From positions 1 to 63,147 of the forward strand of contig CACCZR010000009.1 of NCBI GenBank assembly GCA_902550555.1: a DNA stretch of 63,147 bases, in the 5' to 3' direction. Below, piece by piece: positions 52,319 through 61,755 of the stretch. The notes under the pieces are model-generated. The model was not told the DNA's origin, searched no databases, and saw nothing but the letters and a program-made list of their open reading frames with translations. How positions within the stretch are numbered: the stretch's first letter is position 1; each line of letters begins with the position of its first letter. Both the position numbers and the translations under genes were made by a program. The DNA comes from an uncultured SAR116 cluster alpha proteobacterium (lineage in GTDB: Bacteria; Pseudomonadota; Alphaproteobacteria; Puniceispirillales; Marisalimonadaceae).

Positions 52319-53499
52319 ATTTTAATTTTGGCTTCATTTAATTTTGAAAACCATAAAAATATTATATAAAATGATAATAAACTAATTGGTATTAAGGATA
52401 AATACAGCATCATATGCCATCCAATAGACGCTAATAAATTACCCCCTAAAAAAGAAGATAATGCTACACTACCAAAAATAATAAAATCAGTTACACCTTG
52501 AACAATTGGCTTTTCTTTTGGATTACTACTTTTAGCAATTACATCACTTCCTCCAACAAATAAAAAATTCCATCCTAGTCCACAGCAGAATAATGATAGC
52601 CAAAAGTGATATTCAGTTTGTCCTATGGTTCCAAAAAAGATTGAAAGCAAGTAAAAAATTATTCCAAATGTCATTAAATTTAAATTTCCAAATCTATTTA
52701 TTAATTGACCAGTAAATAATGAGGGTGCAAACATAGCTATGACATGCCATTGGATTACATTAGCATTAATTTCATTGCCAAGCTTACATATGTTAACAAT
52801 TTGAATTGGAGTGGCTGTCATAATAAAACTCATAAGTGCATAACCAAGTGCAGCAGAAAATACTGCAAGGATTAAATTTTTCTTAAATAAAATTTCTGAT
52901 AGTGGGCGTCTTGTATTAACAACTTTTTCTTGTTTTGGAATTTTAAGAAAAAGCAAAACAAATAAGTTTAATATTTGAATTAATCCCGCAATTAAATATG
53001 TGGCAAGGTATAGATATTCAGTTAAAAAATTATAAGAAATTTTAGATAATTCTGGACCTAAAATTGCCGCTATTAATCCACCTGAAATAACATAAGATAA
53101 TGCTTTACTTTTAAAGTTATCAGGAACATTGTCTGCAGCAGCGTATCTATAAAATTGCTGAGTAGCTTGGGATATTCCGATTAAGATTGATCCTAAAATA
53201 AAGAATAAAAAATTTTTTTCAAATATCGAGTAGGCAACTATTAAAGTACCAATTAAAGATGAAATCACTCCTAGAATAAATATAATTTTTCGTCCATATT
53301 TTCCCATCAAAAGTGAAACTGGAATTAATAAAAGTGCTAAGGTTAGAAATTGTAAAGAAAGAGGTAAAGTTGCATACTCTTTTTCTGGAGATAACAAAAA
53401 ACCAACTAGCCCTGTATTAATTATACCTATATTAGTTGTTGTAACTGACAAGCCTTGAGCGATTGCTAAAATCAATACATTCTTTTTTGCTAATTCCAA
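52315..53499 (-). CDS. MFS transporter
   Basis: A 394-residue, about 12-span major facilitator. Motif A is weakly kept as LMGKYGRKIIFILG after span 2, and the C-half equivalent is TGQLINRFGNLNLMTFG. The substrate is unknown; the overall look (QATQQFYRYAAADNVP in span 4) resembles the YfmO/unspecified MFS group that lacks a studied member. It is divergent from the VOC gene at 53586 across an 86-bp gap containing a palindrome. Confidence 0.8.
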   Translation of the reverse strand: MELAKKNVLILAIAQGLSVTTTNIGIINTGLVGFLLSPEKEYATLPLSLQFLTLALLLIPVSLLMGKYGRKIIFILGVISSLIGTLIVAYSIFEKNFLFFILGSILIGISQATQQFYRYAAADNVPDNFKSKALSYVISGGLIAAILGPELSKISYNFLTEYLYLATYLIAGLIQILNLFVLLFLKIPKQEKVVNTRRPLSEILFKKNLILAVFSAALGYALMSFIMTATPIQIVNICKLGNEINANVIQWHVIAMFAPSLFTGQLINRFGNLNLMTFGIIFYLLSIFFGTIGQTEYHFWLSLFCCGLGWNFLFVGGSDVIAKSSNPKEKPIVQGVTDFIIFGSVALSSFLGGNLLASIGWHMMLYLSLIPISLLSFYIIFLWFSKLNEAKIKI

Positions 53500-53515
53500 T
53501 TAGAAACCCATGTTT

Positions 53516-53534
53516 AACATTGTTCATCAATGTT
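53516..53534. promoter_or_regulatory. Palindrome in divergent intergenic gap, possible operator
   Basis: AACATTG-TTCAT-CAATGTT is a perfect 7-bp inverted repeat with a 5-nt centre (53516-53534). It lies 17 bp upstream of the MFS start on the minus strand and 52 bp before the VOC gene on the plus strand. Size and position suit a regulator-binding site serving both genes. No regulator gene is adjacent, and the repeat could be chance in AT-rich DNA. Confidence 0.4.
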
Positions 53535-53585
53535 TTATTGACTAAGATACAGTAGTAGAAAAATTATAAATATTGAAGGAAAATC

Positions 53586-54416
53586 ATGAATTGGAAAATT
53601 TTCAATGTTTCTATACCTGTAAAAGATTTAGAAAAATCTAAAATTTTTTATAACGATTTATTAGGTAATAATACTGTCGACACAGAGTTTTATAAAAATT
53701 TTTTTAGTGATGATAATGAGGATTTATTTTTAGGAAGTAATGGATTTGGAGTAAGATTATTTAAGCCAAAACATGATTTAGAGCTTAATGATAATATCCA
53801 AAGTAGAAGAAGCTATGTTTCAATAATTATTAATGATTTTGAATCTGTTTTAAAAAAACTTCAACAATCAAATTTTAGATTTATTTATAAAAAGATAAAT
53901 TCTTTTGAAACAGTAATTTTACAAGAACCCTCTTTAAATATGATGCAATTTATAAAATCTAACGAAATTTTAGATAAATATTCTAATGACTTTTTTGAAA
54001 ATTCTAATTTTTATATTCATCATATGAATTTAGAATCACTTGATGTTCGAGAAAGCGTACATTTTATTTCTGATTTAATTGGTTTGAAAGAAGGCAATTG
54101 GGTTGCTCCAAATGATAAAGGTGATTTTAGTATAGACAAAAAAGAATTATCTTTATTCCCAATCTCAAATGATAATAAAGGACTTCATTTCATTAAACCA
54201 GACGAAGGATTTGCATTTAGAAATAATTTTATTCATAACCCTTCAATTGGTGGTCATCCTGCTTTTACTGTGAAAAACATTAATTTAATTAAAGAAAAGC
54301 TAGATAACCTTAATATTTTATACTCTGATGCTAATGTCTATGCGATGCCAGGGTTTCATCAAATTTATTTATATGATGCAAATGCTAATACTTTAGAGAT
54401 AAATCAAGAGGTTTAA
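53586..54416 (+). CDS. Two-domain VOC (extradiol-dioxygenase-like) protein
   Basis: A 276-residue protein of two vicinal-oxygen-chelate units. The first starts VSIPVKDLEKSKIFYNDLLG (about residues 8-28); the second begins near residue 142 (FYIHHMNLESLDVRESVHFI) and closes with HQIYLYDANANTLEINQE. Possible metal ligands in the second unit are a His of IHHMN, His in GGHPAF and the final Glu. It is followed 3 bp later by the SDR gene. The pair suggests degradation of an aromatic or carbonyl substrate. Confidence 0.8.
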   Translation: MNWKIFNVSIPVKDLEKSKIFYNDLLGNNTVDTEFYKNFFSDDNEDLFLGSNGFGVRLFKPKHDLELNDNIQSRRSYVSIIINDFESVLKKLQQSNFRFIYKKINSFETVILQEPSLNMMQFIKSNEILDKYSNDFFENSNFYIHHMNLESLDVRESVHFISDLIGLKEGNWVAPNDKGDFSIDKKELSLFPISNDNKGLHFIKPDEGFAFRNNFIHNPSIGGHPAFTVKNINLIKEKLDNLNILYSDANVYAMPGFHQIYLYDANANTLEINQEV

Positions 54417-54419
54417 TTA

Positions 54420-55202
54420 ATGAAAAAAGTATTTAAAAATGCGTGTGTGACAGGTGCTGGCAATGGTATAGGAAGATCTATTGCACTTTCCTTAAATGAA
54501 GAGGGCTATAACGTAGTTTGTGCTGACATTGATGTAAAGGCTCTTGATAAAACATTAAAGCTGATGTCGAACAAAAACAGCAAAAAAATAATAATCAAAT
54601 GCAATGTTTCGATCTTAAAAGACATAGATAAAATGATAGCTAAAACTGTTAAAGAATTTGGATCACTTGATATTATGGTTAATAATGCAGGAGTAACAAA
54701 AAGTTTAAGTTTATTTGATTTAGATGAAAAACATTGGGAATGGATGAATAACATAAATGCTAAAGGTACTTTTTTTTGTTTACAAAAATCTGCTAAACAA
54801 ATGATTAAGCAAGGACATGGAGGAAGAATTATTAATATGTCTTCTGTAGGAGCTAAAGGATTTGTCGATGTTTCAAATGCAATTTATGCAGGGACTAAAG
54901 GTGCAATTTTAAGTATGACAAAAACTTCTTCTCAGGAACTTGGTGAACATAATATAAATGTCAATTCTATATGTCCAGCTCCTACTTATACCGACATTGT
55001 TAAAAAATTAGTTGAAAAGCGTGCAAAAGAAAAAAAAATATCAAAGCAAAAAATGATTGAATTCTATATGAGAAATGTTCCACTTGGGAGGTTTAATGAA
55101 ACTGAAGATATATCATCCATGGTATTATTTTTGTGTTCTGAAGGTGCAAGAAATATAACTGGTCAATCATTCAATATAGATGGTGGTTTAATACCTAGTT
55201 AA
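54420..55202 (+). CDS. SDR-family NAD(P)-dependent oxidoreductase
   Basis: A 260-residue classical short-chain dehydrogenase. TGAGNGIGRS binds the cofactor, NNAGVTKS follows, Ser in NMSSVGAKG and Tyr/Lys in YAGTKGA are catalytic, and the C-terminal RNITGQSFNIDGGLIPS is standard. Acidic Asp after the second strand (CADIDVKAL) suggests NAD preference. Substrate unknown. Its 3' end overlaps the convergent TauD-type gene by 8 bp. Confidence 0.9.
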   Translation: MKKVFKNACVTGAGNGIGRSIALSLNEEGYNVVCADIDVKALDKTLKLMSNKNSKKIIIKCNVSILKDIDKMIAKTVKEFGSLDIMVNNAGVTKSLSLFDLDEKHWEWMNNINAKGTFFCLQKSAKQMIKQGHGGRIINMSSVGAKGFVDVSNAIYAGTKGAILSMTKTSSQELGEHNINVNSICPAPTYTDIVKKLVEKRAKEKKISKQKMIEFYMRNVPLGRFNETEDISSMVLFLCSEGARNITGQSFNIDGGLIPS

Positions 55203-56090
55203 TTTGTGAAAAAGGTCCATATACAGGTGTTTTTCCTTCAACAGTCCCTCTCATCATAGCTCGTCTATATTTTGAATAATCATAGGGGATTACTCTATGT
55301 AATAAAACTCGGTTATCCCACATGATAAGATCATTAATTTTCCAATCATGGGTCAAATGAAATTTTTTATTGTCAATATAATTGACTAACCAGGAATGTA
55401 ATTCTTTTCCTTCTTTGAAACTCATGCCTCCAATCTCTAAACTTGTATTAGATGTGAAAAAAAGAGATTTAGTTATGTTTCTATCAGGATGAATACGTAT
55501 TAAAGGGTGAGTTACAGGCGGGAAACCTTGTTTTTCCTCTATGCTTAATTCAGGTAAAGAAGGCTCTAATCGCCTGATATCGTTATAAGAATGAACTTGA
55601 TGAAGAGGTTGAAGTTTTTCTTTCATATCTTTGGGTAGATCATTATAGGCAAGAAGCATATTACAAAATTGAGTTTGTCCACCTGCCGCTTCTTTAGGAA
55701 GAATTTCCTTACCATAAAGTAAAGAAAATAAAGCTGGGTAAAATCTATATGAACTATCTGTATGCCAACGAGAGTTATTTTTTTGAAGAACAACTCTAGG
55801 ATCATCTTCACTTAAGTGATCTCCTTCTGAAGAAACATTTGCGACGTTAAAAATTTGAACATTTTTTTTGTCTTATCTTTTTCTGGATAACTTTCCAAAG
55901 TTCCAAATTGTCGTGCAAAATTTAAAAGAGTATCTTCATTTAAATTTTGGTTTCTGAAACAAATAAAATGTTTTTTTTGGATAAACTCTCTAATCTGCAA
56001 AACTTTTTCATCATTAGTATCTTTAGATACATCAAAGTTACTAATAATTATGCCAGTGTGATCCGTAATATCTTCAAATTTAATAGTCAT
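55195..56090 (-). pseudogene. TauD/TfdA dioxygenase interrupted by a frameshift in an A8 run
   Basis: The gene starts at ATG 56090 and reads MTIKFEDITDHTGIII... to KDKTKK, where the frame breaks at the run of eight T (plus strand 55862-55869). After the shift the other frame continues without stop: NVQIFNVANVSSEGDH, the iron motif RWHTDSSYRF, GGQTQFCNM, and the C-terminal WDNRVLLHRVIPYDYSKYRR with the distal His and Arg. With nine A it would be an intact 298-residue enzyme. All catalytic residues remain, so the break is recent, a sequencing or assembly error in a homopolymer, or corrected by slippage. Confidence 0.85.
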
Positions 56091-56134
56091 ATTTCTATCT
56101 TTCGATATAAGATTATATTATAAGGATACTTATT

Positions 56135-57220
56135 ATGCATCAAATTAAATTTACAACTTTATTAATCGTATTTTTACAAATTTTTATTTCTTTAGATTTT
56201 GCTAATGCAAGTTCAAAATTAGAAAATAATTTAAGGTTGTCTAAGCTTATTGATTTAGAAAATCCATGGGGTATGGATTTGATAGATAGTGATAATATTT
56301 TAATTACAGAAAAAAAAGGAACTCTTAGTATTTATAATTTTTTAAACAAAAAAATTATTGAAAAGATATATTTTAAAGATGTTTTTTTAAAAAGACAGGG
56401 TGGCTTGTTAGATGTTCTATATATAAAGCATAACAAACAACAATTCGCTTATACATGTTACCAAGATCAAAAAACTGATTTAGTAATCGCAAGGCATGAA
56501 ATAAAAAATAATAAATTTTTTAATAAAAAAATTATATTTAATTCTGAACATAGATCTAATAATGGTGTCCATTTTGGCTGTAGAATGATTAATTATAAAG
56601 GTTCTATTTTGATCAGTTTAGGAGATAGAGGTGATAGAAATAATTCTCAAAACCCCAAAAACTATCCAGGAACTATATTAAAATTAAATTATCAAGGTAT
56701 TCCAGATGTTAATTTTGAAAATTGGAAATCAGGCATATTTTCTATAGGCCATAGAAATCCTCAAGGTTTAATGTATTTAAAAGAATTTGACGAGGTTTGG
56801 TCTCATGAACATGGTCCTAAAGGTGGGGATGAAATTAACATAATAAAAAAAAATAAAAATTATGGTTGGCCAATAGTTACTTATGGAAAAGAATATTGGG
56901 GAGGTAAAATAGGATTTAATCGACCAGTTGAAGGTTATGAAGAGCCTATATGGAAATGGATACCTTCTATCGCTCCATCTGGTATAACTTACTATAATGA
57001 AAATTCTATAAAGAGCTTTAAAAATAAAATATTAGTTGGATCATTAAAATTTAGAAGTCTTTATGTTATAGAACTTAAAAATAAAAGACCTATTTCTGAA
57101 ATAGGTATTTTGAAAAATAAAATTGGTAGAATTAGAGATGTATTAACTCATCCCAATGGTTATGTTTTACTTATTTCTGATGAAAAAAATGGTGGTTTGT
57201 TCAAACTCGAAAAAAATTAA
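56135..57220 (+). CDS. PQQ-dependent sugar (aldose) dehydrogenase-like beta-propeller protein
   Basis: A 361-residue exported protein with a signal peptide (about residues 1-25, ending FANA). The propeller motifs are [47 protein letters not shown], and [13 protein letters not shown] with the later [15 protein letters not shown]. These match soluble aldose sugar dehydrogenases (YliI/Asd, GSDH family), which use PQQ and calcium in the periplasm. No PQQ biosynthesis genes are in the window. The stop overlaps the convergent 46-residue gene. Confidence 0.88.
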   Translation: MHQIKFTTLLIVFLQIFISLDFANASSKLENNLRLSKLIDLENPWGMDLIDSDNILITEKKGTLSIYNFLNKKIIEKIYFKDVFLKRQGGLLDVLYIKHNKQQFAYTCYQDQKTDLVIARHEIKNNKFFNKKIIFNSEHRSNNGVHFGCRMINYKGSILISLGDRGDRNNSQNPKNYPGTILKLNYQGIPDVNFENWKSGIFSIGHRNPQGLMYLKEFDEVWSHEHGPKGGDEINIIKKNKNYGWPIVTYGKEYWGGKIGFNRPVEGYEEPIWKWIPSIAPSGITYYNENSIKSFKNKILVGSLKFRSLYVIELKNKRPISEIGILKNKIGRIRDVLTHPNGYVLLISDEKNGGLFKLEKN

Positions 57221-57357
57221 TTTTTTATAGAATTTCTTTTACATTTCTCTGAACAATATAAAACGTTTTCCCAATCTTTTTTCCATTTTTTTCTCCAAGT
57301 AAATTCTAATTTACAAGTTTTACAAATTTTTTTAGGTAGATTAAGTTTTTTATGCAT
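57217..57357 (-). CDS. DUF2256 small zinc-ribbon-like protein (46 aa)
   Basis: Hand-found small gene: ATG at 57357, TAA at 57219-57217. The peptide carries the full family pattern: CKTC (Cys12, Cys15), [14 protein letters not shown], then YCSEKCK (Cys35, Cys39). These four Cys very likely bind zinc. DUF2256 proteins are widespread, often near deoxyribodipyrimidine photolyase-like genes, and have no established role. It ends inside the stop of the convergent sugar-dehydrogenase gene and lies 2 bp before the TauE stop in the same strand order. Confidence 0.85.
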   Translation of the reverse strand: MHKKLNLPKKICKTCKLEFTWRKKWKKDWENVLYCSEKCKRNSIKN

Positions 57358-57359
57358 TT

Positions 57360-58103
57360 TTAAAAGTTCTTAAATAATAAAATTAACCCTAATATCATTA
57401 AAGTTATAAGTATACATTTTCTAAAAAGATCGTTTGATAGTTTATGTCTAATTTTGGTCCCAAAATATTGTCCTATAAGTGCCGGAATAATTAAGAAAAA
57501 ACTTATAAATAAGTCATTCAAGGTACCAAGGCCGTGATATAATAATGAGCCGTATAAGGGGATTGATCCTATAAAATACATTGTAGCAATTGTTCTTATA
57601 AAAAACTCTTTAGATAAATTGACAGATATTAAATAGGTTAATATTGGAGGCCCATAAAAAGTAGATAATCCACCAAGTATTCCTGAAAAAAATCCTAACA
57701 CTGAAGTAATTGGTCTTTCATACTTTAAGTCTATATTATCTATACGAAAACCAAAAAAATTTACTAATGCTGCAAAAATAATTGAAATAGCAATTATTAT
57801 CGAAACAGTATTAAGTTCAATTTCTACAATTAATCTCCCACCAACTATTAATCCAATAACTAAAAAAAATAACAATGGAAGAAATCTTAAACTTCCTAAA
57901 CCTTTTTGTATTTGCATTTGAAGAAAGTTTGTACTCAATATCGGAAAGCAAAGAAGCATCATAGCAGTTGTAGGAGGTAGGAAGTAAGCAATTATCGGTA
58001 CTGCTACCATGGGCATTCCAAGCCCAAGAGTGCCTTTCATTAAACCACCAGCCATTATTGATAGAATAATAATTAAAATTAAGTTTGGATCTAAATAATA
58101 CAT
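57360..58103 (-). CDS. TauE/SafE family sulfite/organic anion exporter
   Basis: A 247-residue protein with about eight spans. The repeated opening [20 protein letters not shown] and the second-half [22 protein letters not shown] are the two family motifs. Members export sulfite, sulfoacetate or other organic anions. It starts 65 bp from the divergent nitroreductase and is followed by the DUF2256 gene with a 2-bp gap. Taurine-like oxygenases elsewhere in the window make a sulfonate link possible but unproven. Confidence 0.88.
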   Translation of the reverse strand: MYYLDPNLILIIILSIMAGGLMKGTLGLGMPMVAVPIIAYFLPPTTAMMLLCFPILSTNFLQMQIQKGLGSLRFLPLLFFLVIGLIVGGRLIVEIELNTVSIIIAISIIFAALVNFFGFRIDNIDLKYERPITSVLGFFSGILGGLSTFYGPPILTYLISVNLSKEFFIRTIATMYFIGSIPLYGSLLYHGLGTLNDLFISFFLIIPALIGQYFGTKIRHKLSNDLFRKCILITLMILGLILLFKNF

Positions 58104-58168
58104 TCGATAATAATTGTTTAGATGACAATATAAATATGTAAAGTAATATTTACTAAGAGGTTTTTCTT

Positions 58169-58741
58169 ATGAATGAAATAATAAGTTTTTTAAAAAAACG
58201 AAGATCTGTCACGGCAAAAAAAATGTTGCCAGGAAAAGTTCTAGATAGTGATTTGAAAGATATTTTGGAATGTGCTTTACGAGTTCCTGATCATGGTGCA
58301 TTAGCTCCTTGGAGATTGATTGTAATACAAAAAGATATGAGAAAAACCATTGGAGAAGAAATATTAGAACCAGAATTTAAAAAAAATAATACTGATCTTA
58401 ACGAAGAAAAATTACTATTTGAAAGAAATAGGTTTATGAGAGCTGATAAAATTATTGCAGTAATTTATACCCCAGCAGATAGTCAAAAAATTCCGAATTG
58501 GGAAATGATGCTTTCTACTGGAGCTGTTTGTCAAAATATAACTATTGCAGCTCAATCTTTAAATTATGCAGTACAATGGGTTACCGAATGGTATTCCTAT
58601 AATAATAAAATGTTAGAATATTTAGGAGGAGATGTTTCTAAAGATAAGATTGCTGGGTTTATCTACATAGGAGAAAAAAAAGAAGATCCATTAGAAAGAA
58701 TTAGGCCTAAGTTTGAGAAAGTTATAAAATTTCTAAATTGA
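58169..58741 (+). CDS. Nitroreductase family protein
   Basis: A 190-residue flavoprotein of the YdjA-like short nitroreductase class. FLKKRRSVTAKKMLPG holds the Arg-Ser FMN contacts, ALRVPDHGALAPWRLIVIQ continues the site, and STGAVCQNITIAAQSLNYAVQWVT is the other half. It reduces nitro or quinone compounds with NAD(P)H. Substrate unknown. Its 3' end overlaps the convergent dehydratase gene by 9 bp. Confidence 0.9.
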   Translation: MNEIISFLKKRRSVTAKKMLPGKVLDSDLKDILECALRVPDHGALAPWRLIVIQKDMRKTIGEEILEPEFKKNNTDLNEEKLLFERNRFMRADKIIAVIYTPADSQKIPNWEMMLSTGAVCQNITIAAQSLNYAVQWVTEWYSYNNKMLEYLGGDVSKDKIAGFIYIGEKKEDPLERIRPKFEKVIKFLN

Positions 58742-59710
58742 AATTTTTAATGATTTTTCAAAAATATCTGGGTCTACATTTCCACCAGAAGCAATGATCA
58801 CAACCGTTTTATTTTTAATGTCAATTTTATTGAACAATGCCGAAGCTAATGCAACTGCTCCACCAGGTTCTAAAATTATTTTAAAATATTGAAAAGCATA
58901 TTTCATTGCTTTCAATGCTTCTAAATCACTTACCAAGAGTGATCCACTTAAATTTTCTTTGTTAATTGAAAATGTCAGTTCACCTGGTTTGCTGGCTAAT
59001 AATGAATCACAAATTGATTTTTTTGAAACATCAACTTCAGTAATTTTATTATCTCTTAATGATAAATAAGTGTCATTATAATCTTCAGGCTCAACTGCAT
59101 ATATAGGAACATTAGGATATTCTGCTTTAATTGCCGTGCTTACTCCAGCGATAAGCCCACCACCACCACAGCAACACAAAACTAAATCGGGAACTAGATT
59201 ATTTCTTTTACAATCATTTATTATTTCATAGCCTACTGTACCTTGACCATTAATAACATCAGGGTGATCAAACGGAGGAATGATTTCAGCATTTATTTCT
59301 TTTGCTAAATTAGTACCAATTTCCTCTCTGGATTCTGAGTATCTATCAAATGTCACCACATCTGCTCCCCAAGATTTTGTTCCATTTAACTTTGCATTTG
59401 GAGAGTCCTCTGGCATAACTATAGTTGCGTTTTTATTAGTCAAATAACATGCAGAAGCAATGGCTTGTGCATGATTGCCACTTGACCATGCAAGAACATT
59501 TTTTTTATCATCATCAAGTTTCAAAATTGAATTCATAGCACCTCTAAATTTAAAAGCTCCAATTTTTTGTAAGTTTTCTGCTTTTATAAAAATTTTTGAG
59601 CTAAATTCTTTATTTAAAAGGTCAGATGAGAGTAATGGGGTCTTGGTAGCATAGTTAGATATTCGATTATACGCTTTTTCTATTTCTTGATAATTAACTA
59701 GACTTTTCAT
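58733..59710 (-). CDS. PLP-dependent threonine/serine dehydratase-like enzyme
   Basis: A 325-residue fold-type II enzyme. The Schiff-base lysine is Lys54 in IGAFKFRGAMN; the Asn-His pair is in SSGNHAQAIA; the phosphate cradle is CCGGGGLIAG; the closing stretch is VIIASGGNVD. It lacks the regulatory C-terminal domain of biosynthetic IlvA, so a catabolic threonine dehydratase or serine/hydroxyaspartate dehydratase (serine racemase type) is most likely. Confidence 0.88.
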   Translation of the reverse strand: MKSLVNYQEIEKAYNRISNYATKTPLLSSDLLNKEFSSKIFIKAENLQKIGAFKFRGAMNSILKLDDDKKNVLAWSSGNHAQAIASACYLTNKNATIVMPEDSPNAKLNGTKSWGADVVTFDRYSESREEIGTNLAKEINAEIIPPFDHPDVINGQGTVGYEIINDCKRNNLVPDLVLCCCGGGGLIAGVSTAIKAEYPNVPIYAVEPEDYNDTYLSLRDNKITEVDVSKKSICDSLLASKPGELTFSINKENLSGSLLVSDLEALKAMKYAFQYFKIILEPGGAVALASALFNKIDIKNKTVVIIASGGNVDPDIFEKSLKISI

Positions 59711-59785
59711 ATAACTAAATGTTTAATAATTCATTATTAAATAAATGTTTTAATTTTGTAAATATTAAATAATTAAGAGGTAAAT

Positions 59786-60661
59786 ATGTTGTTCACTGGT
59801 TCATATACTGCACTTTTAACACCTTTTAAAAATGGTGAAGTAGATTATGATGCATATAGAAAATTAGTTGATTTTCAAATAGATAATGGAACTCATGGCT
59901 TAGTTCCTGTTGGAACAACTGGTGAGTCTCCAACTTTATCTCATGATGAACATAAAAAAGTTATAGAAGTTTGTATAGATCAAGCTAATGGAAGAGTACC
60001 AATAATAGCTGGAGCTGGTTCAAACTCTACCGCTGAAGCAATTGAATTTGTTAAACATGCTTGTGATGTAGGGGCAGATGGACTACTTGTTGTCACACCT
60101 TATTATAATAAGCCAACTCAAGCTGGACTATTGGCTCACTACACTGAATTGGCAAATGTAAGTTCTAAACCTATAATAATTTATGACATTCCTGGAAGAT
60201 CAGTGATTGGAATGACAGATGATACCATGGCTAAGTTAGCAGACCATGAATTAATAGTAGGAGTAAAAGATGCAACTGCAGATTTAGGTCGCCCAACTAG
60301 ACTTTTAAATGTTATTAATGAAAAATTTATACAATTATCTGGTGAAGACGGTACGGCTTTACCTTATCTTGCTGCTGGAGGACATGGCTGCATTTCTGTA
60401 ACAGCTAATATAGCACCTAAGTTACTGTCAAGAATGCATAATGCTTGGCAACAAGGCGATATAAAAACTGCCCAAGATATAAATCAAAAACTTATGCCTT
60501 TGCATGATGCTTTGTTTTGTGAAACAAGTCCTGGACCATTAAAGTACGCGGCATCTCTACTTAATATTTGTCAAAGTGATACAAGATTACCAATTGTTGG
60601 CATAGCATCTGAAAGTAAAAAAAGAGTTGAAGAAGGGCTTAAGTTTGCTGAGCTAATGTAA
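59786..60661 (+). CDS. dapA: 4-hydroxy-tetrahydrodipicolinate synthase
   Basis: A 291-residue enzyme condensing pyruvate with aspartate semialdehyde in lysine and diaminopimelate synthesis. GTTGES (43-48), Tyr133 (IIYDIPGRS) and the Schiff-base Lys161 (VGVKDAT) are all in place. It begins the core block dapA-smpB that is common in Alphaproteobacteria. A ribosome site TAAGAGGTAAAT precedes the ATG. Confidence 0.95.
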   Translation: MLFTGSYTALLTPFKNGEVDYDAYRKLVDFQIDNGTHGLVPVGTTGESPTLSHDEHKKVIEVCIDQANGRVPIIAGAGSNSTAEAIEFVKHACDVGADGLLVVTPYYNKPTQAGLLAHYTELANVSSKPIIIYDIPGRSVIGMTDDTMAKLADHELIVGVKDATADLGRPTRLLNVINEKFIQLSGEDGTALPYLAAGGHGCISVTANIAPKLLSRMHNAWQQGDIKTAQDINQKLMPLHDALFCETSPGPLKYAASLLNICQSDTRLPIVGIASESKKRVEEGLKFAELM

Positions 60662-60666
60662 TTTTG

Positions 60667-61119
60667 ATGAATAAGCCAATTGCTGAAAATAAAAAAGCAA
60701 GATTTGATTATGATATTACTGAAACTTTAGAAGCTGGGATTGTTTTACTAGGTAGTGAGGTGAAAAGTTTGCGTCTAGGAAAAGCCAGTATTAGAGAATC
60801 TTACGCAAGTCAGGAAGATGGAGAACTTGTTTTAATCAATTTTAATATTCCAGTCTATGATCTTGCTGCCAAAGGACAAAATCATGAGCCTAAAAGATTT
60901 AGAAAATTACTGTTGCACAAAAAAGAAAAAAATAAAATTTTTGGGATGATTAAAAGAGATGGTTATACAATAATTCCATTAAGCTGTTATTTTAATAAAA
61001 AGGGCATTGTTAAAGTTAACTTAGGTTTTGCCAAAGGTAAAAAACAAGTTGATAAAAGAGAAACTATAAAAAAGAGAGACTGGGAAAGGTCAAAGCAAAG
61101 ACTCCTAAAAGTGCAATAA
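60667..61119 (+). CDS. smpB: SsrA-binding protein
   Basis: A 150-residue trans-translation factor that delivers tmRNA to stalled ribosomes. KARFDYDITETLEAGIVLLGSEVKSLR is the standard opening, and the C-terminal tail KKQVDKRETIKKRDWERSKQR is complete. A TTG directly precedes the ATG at 60667; I choose the ATG. It follows dapA after 5 bp and overlaps the convergent glycosylase gene by 15 bp. Confidence 0.95.
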   Translation: MNKPIAENKKARFDYDITETLEAGIVLLGSEVKSLRLGKASIRESYASQEDGELVLINFNIPVYDLAAKGQNHEPKRFRKLLLHKKEKNKIFGMIKRDGYTIIPLSCYFNKKGIVKVNLGFAKGKKQVDKRETIKKRDWERSKQRLLKVQ

Positions 61120-61725
61120 TTTTTTTATCAATTTAAAAATATCATCCAAATCAGAAATTTTTAATCTTTTAGTGTTAATATTATATTTTGAACAGTGATA
61201 ACAATTAATTAAAGTAATTTGATCATTAATCTTATGTTTTTTGAAGTGTTTGAATTTATATTCGGATAAGTTTTTATTTAATGCAATAATCGTACTGTTG
61301 TGAGAAATTTGACCTAATGTTAAAATAATTTTTAGGTTTTTCATTTTATTAATTTCTGAACTTAAAAAAACATTACATTTTTTTATTTCAAATGAATTTG
61401 GTTTATTATTGGGTGGCAAACATTTGACTGCGTTTGTAATTCTACAATTTATATTACTTATTTTTTCAAATTCAGAATAACTCTCTGAAATATTATATTT
61501 TTTTAAAAATTTGAATAGTAAATTTCCAGAAAAGTCACCATTAAAAACTTTACCTGTTCTATTTGCTCCTCGCAATCCAGGGGCTAAACCAACAATTAAA
61601 AGTTTGCTATAAAGTGATCCTATCCCTAGAACTCTATCATTGTAGAAGTTTGGATATAAGATTTTATTCTTTTCTCTTAAAACAGCTAATCTCGAACAAA
61701 GATTACAATTTATTTTTGGTTCCAT
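61105..61725 (-). CDS. Uracil-DNA glycosylase, family 5-like (UDGb)
   Basis: A 206-residue DNA-repair glycosylase. The active-site motif GLAPGLRGANRTGK (46-59) has the UDGb form, with Ala instead of a polar catalytic residue. Cysteines at 7, 10, 102 and 117 can bind the 4Fe-4S cluster. UDGb enzymes remove uracil and some deaminated purines. It is often beside smpB/dapA or rpoZ in Alphaproteobacteria. The 3' end overlaps smpB. Confidence 0.88.
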   Translation of the reverse strand: MEPKINCNLCSRLAVLREKNKILYPNFYNDRVLGIGSLYSKLLIVGLAPGLRGANRTGKVFNGDFSGNLLFKFLKKYNISESYSEFEKISNINCRITNAVKCLPPNNKPNSFEIKKCNVFLSSEINKMKNLKIILTLGQISHNSTIIALNKNLSEYKFKHFKKHKINDQITLINCYHCSKYNINTKRLKISDLDDIFKLIKKLLHF

Positions 61726-61755
61726 AAACTAAACTATTAAATTATAAAGCATAAT

